Positions 62,974-64,000 of a stretch of 64,000 nucleotides of DNA are shown one piece after another (position 1 is the first letter of the stretch; each line of letters starts with the position of its first letter). The stretch lies in NCBI RefSeq assembly GCF_036127095.1, contig NZ_CP108006.1, positions 1,488,001 through 1,552,000 of the forward strand, given 5' to 3'. The stretch is from Streptomyces sp. NBC_00335. GTDB lineage: Bacteria; Actinomycetota; Actinomycetes; Streptomycetales; Streptomycetaceae. A program made the translations under genes and the position numbers. Below the pieces are notes generated by a model. The model ran no database searches. It was not told the DNA's origin and was given only the letters and a program-made list of their open reading frames with translations.

Positions 62974-64000
62974 ATGGTCCGCACCGTCCGCACCACCAGC
63001 ACCGCGACTGCCATGGCAGCCGTACTGGCAGCAGCCGCCCTGGGCCTGGCCCCCCATCAGGCCCAGGCGGCTCCCGCCCGTACGACCACCGCCGTCTCGG
63101 CGGCCTCTTCGGGGATCACCTTCCACGACATCCCCGGCTCCGGCGGCATCACCCTCAAGGGCAACGTCTTCACCCCGGCGGGCGCCGGGGCCGGGGCGAA
63201 ATACCCGCTGATCGTGTTGCCGACCAGCTGGGGCATGCCGCAGATCGAATACATCGCCCAGGCCAAGAAGCTCGCCGACTCCGGTTACATCGTGGTCAGT
63301 TACACCTCCCGCGGCTTCTGGCTCTCCGGCGGCGAGATCGAGACCGCGGGCCCGAAGGACATCGCCGACGTCTCCGCCGTCATCGACTGGGCGCTCGCGA
63401 ACACCCCGGCCGACGCCGCGCACATCGGCACGGGCGGGGTCTCCTACGGCGCGGGCATCAGCCTGCTGGCCTCCGCGAGCGATCCCCGCATCAAGGCCGT
63501 GGTCGCGCTCAGCGGCTGGGCCGATCTCATCGAGTCCATCTACTCCGGCCGCACCCAGCACCTCCAGGCCGCAGCCCTGCTCGGCGGCGCCGGATTCCTC
63601 ACGGGGCGCCCCGGCCCCGAACTCCAGCAGATCCTCGGCGACTTCCTCGGCTCGAAGCTGGACCGGGAGCCGCAGATGATCGAGTGGGGCAAGAAGCGCT
63701 CCGCCGCCGAGAAGGTGGACGCGATCAACGCCAACGGCGCCGCGATCATGCTCGGCAACGCCTGGGGCGACACCATCTTCCCGCCCAACCAGTACGCGAA
63801 GTTCTTCGAGAAGCTGACCGGCCCCAAGCGCCTGGAGTTCCGCCCAGGCGATCACGCCACCGCCGAGGCCACCGGTCTCCTCGGACTGCCCAACGACACC
63901 TGGACCAACGCCCACCGCTGGTTCGACCGCTACCTCAAGGGCGCGGCCAACGGCGTCGACGCCGAGGCCCCCGTCCAGATCAAGCCCCGCAGTGACGGCG
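62974..64000 (+). CDS. Secreted alpha/beta hydrolase (CocE/X-Pro peptidase-like), 3' end outside the window
   Basis: The 342 visible codons start with a signal peptide (about 1-32, core AVLAAAALGLAPHQAQA). An alpha/beta hydrolase domain follows with LIVLPTSWGMPQ, the nucleophile elbow GGVSYGAG (Ser in G-V-S-Y-G), a probable acid in NAWGDTIFPPNQY and His in FRPGDHATAEA. This pattern is close to S15/CocE-type acyl- or dipeptidyl-hydrolases. No stop is reached by 64000, so a C-terminal beta-jelly-roll domain typical of that family may follow. GAGGAGCGA lies about 6 bp upstream of the ATG. Confidence 0.87.
   Translation, partial: MVRTVRTTSTATAMAAVLAAAALGLAPHQAQAAPARTTTAVSAASSGITFHDIPGSGGITLKGNVFTPAGAGAGAKYPLIVLPTSWGMPQIEYIAQAKKLADSGYIVVSYTSRGFWLSGGEIETAGPKDIADVSAVIDWALANTPADAAHIGTGGVSYGAGISLLASASDPRIKAVVALSGWADLIESIYSGRTQHLQAAALLGGAGFLTGRPGPELQQILGDFLGSKLDREPQMIEWGKKRSAAEKVDAINANGAAIMLGNAWGDTIFPPNQYAKFFEKLTGPKRLEFRPGDHATAEATGLLGLPNDTWTNAHRWFDRYLKGAANGVDAEAPVQIKPRSDG

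Overview
The window is about 64 kb of very GC-rich actinobacterial DNA, almost certainly from Streptomyces or a close relative. Supporting signs are strong G/C bias at third codon positions, frequent GTG and TTG starts, dense 4-bp translational overlaps, ROK and LacI sugar regulators with CUT1 transporters, many secreted CBM32 proteins, F420/PPOX proteins, and rare TTA (bldA-type) leucine codons in two genes. I found no tRNA, rRNA, CRISPR array, transposase or attachment site.

Region A (1-11,925) is the 3' part of a nonribosomal peptide locus read rightward. It is unusually dissociated: a luciferase-like monooxygenase, two free-standing condensation proteins (one carrying a dead carrier domain), an exporter, a type II thioesterase, a serine hydroxymethyltransferase-like enzyme, an A-PCP protein with only a stump of a C domain, and a lone A domain. 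It ends at a hairpin and is followed by an AfsK-like membrane Ser/Thr kinase with a TTA codon.

Region B (14,437-22,320) is a sugar-uptake locus: a MalK/MsiK-type ATPase, a ROK regulator, a lipoprotein sugar-binding protein, two permeases and a GH1 beta-glucosidase.

Region C (22,363-31,676) is the least familiar part. A methyltransferase-like gene faces a nine-gene, mostly overlapping operon encoding a small helical protein, an ATP-grasp ligase, a PIG-L deacetylase, a Nudix hydrolase, a nucleoside hydrolase, a GT2 glycosyltransferase, a HAD phosphatase, an MFS exporter and a second glycosyltransferase. A related 35-36-bp element lies about 101-104 bp upstream of both the operon and the methyltransferase, each copy pointing at its gene. 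This suggests one regulon and an undescribed glycosylated, aminoacylated or nucleoside-like metabolite, with logic resembling mycothiol/bacillithiol assembly (glycosyl transfer, dephosphorylation, deacetylation, ligation).

Region D (31,699-41,633) is a secreted glycan-degradation locus: a LacI regulator, a CBM32/beta-helix protein, a two-CBM32 clan-A glycoside hydrolase, a DUF1996 protein and a GH3 beta-glucosidase. Copies of a GAGAGCGCTCTC palindrome precede three of these genes (one copy degenerate) and also the ATPase of region B, which suggests that regions B and D form one regulon.

Region E (41,737-46,323) is a leftward operon for the last steps of reductive pyrimidine catabolism: beta-ureidopropionase, class III aminotransferase, dihydropyrimidinase and an F420-type LLM oxidoreductase. 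Region F (46,497-55,518) is mixed: a repeat-rich protein, a PPOX protein, an alginate-lyase-like lipoprotein, an XRE regulator divergent from methionine aminopeptidase across a palindromic promoter, gamma-glutamyltransferase, an unknown membrane protein and a P450. Region G (55,648-64,000) concerns the cell envelope: a response regulator, histidine kinase and lipoprotein operon, MurJ, a FemX-like aminoacyltransferase, an L,D-transpeptidase lipoprotein, and a secreted alpha/beta hydrolase cut by the window edge.
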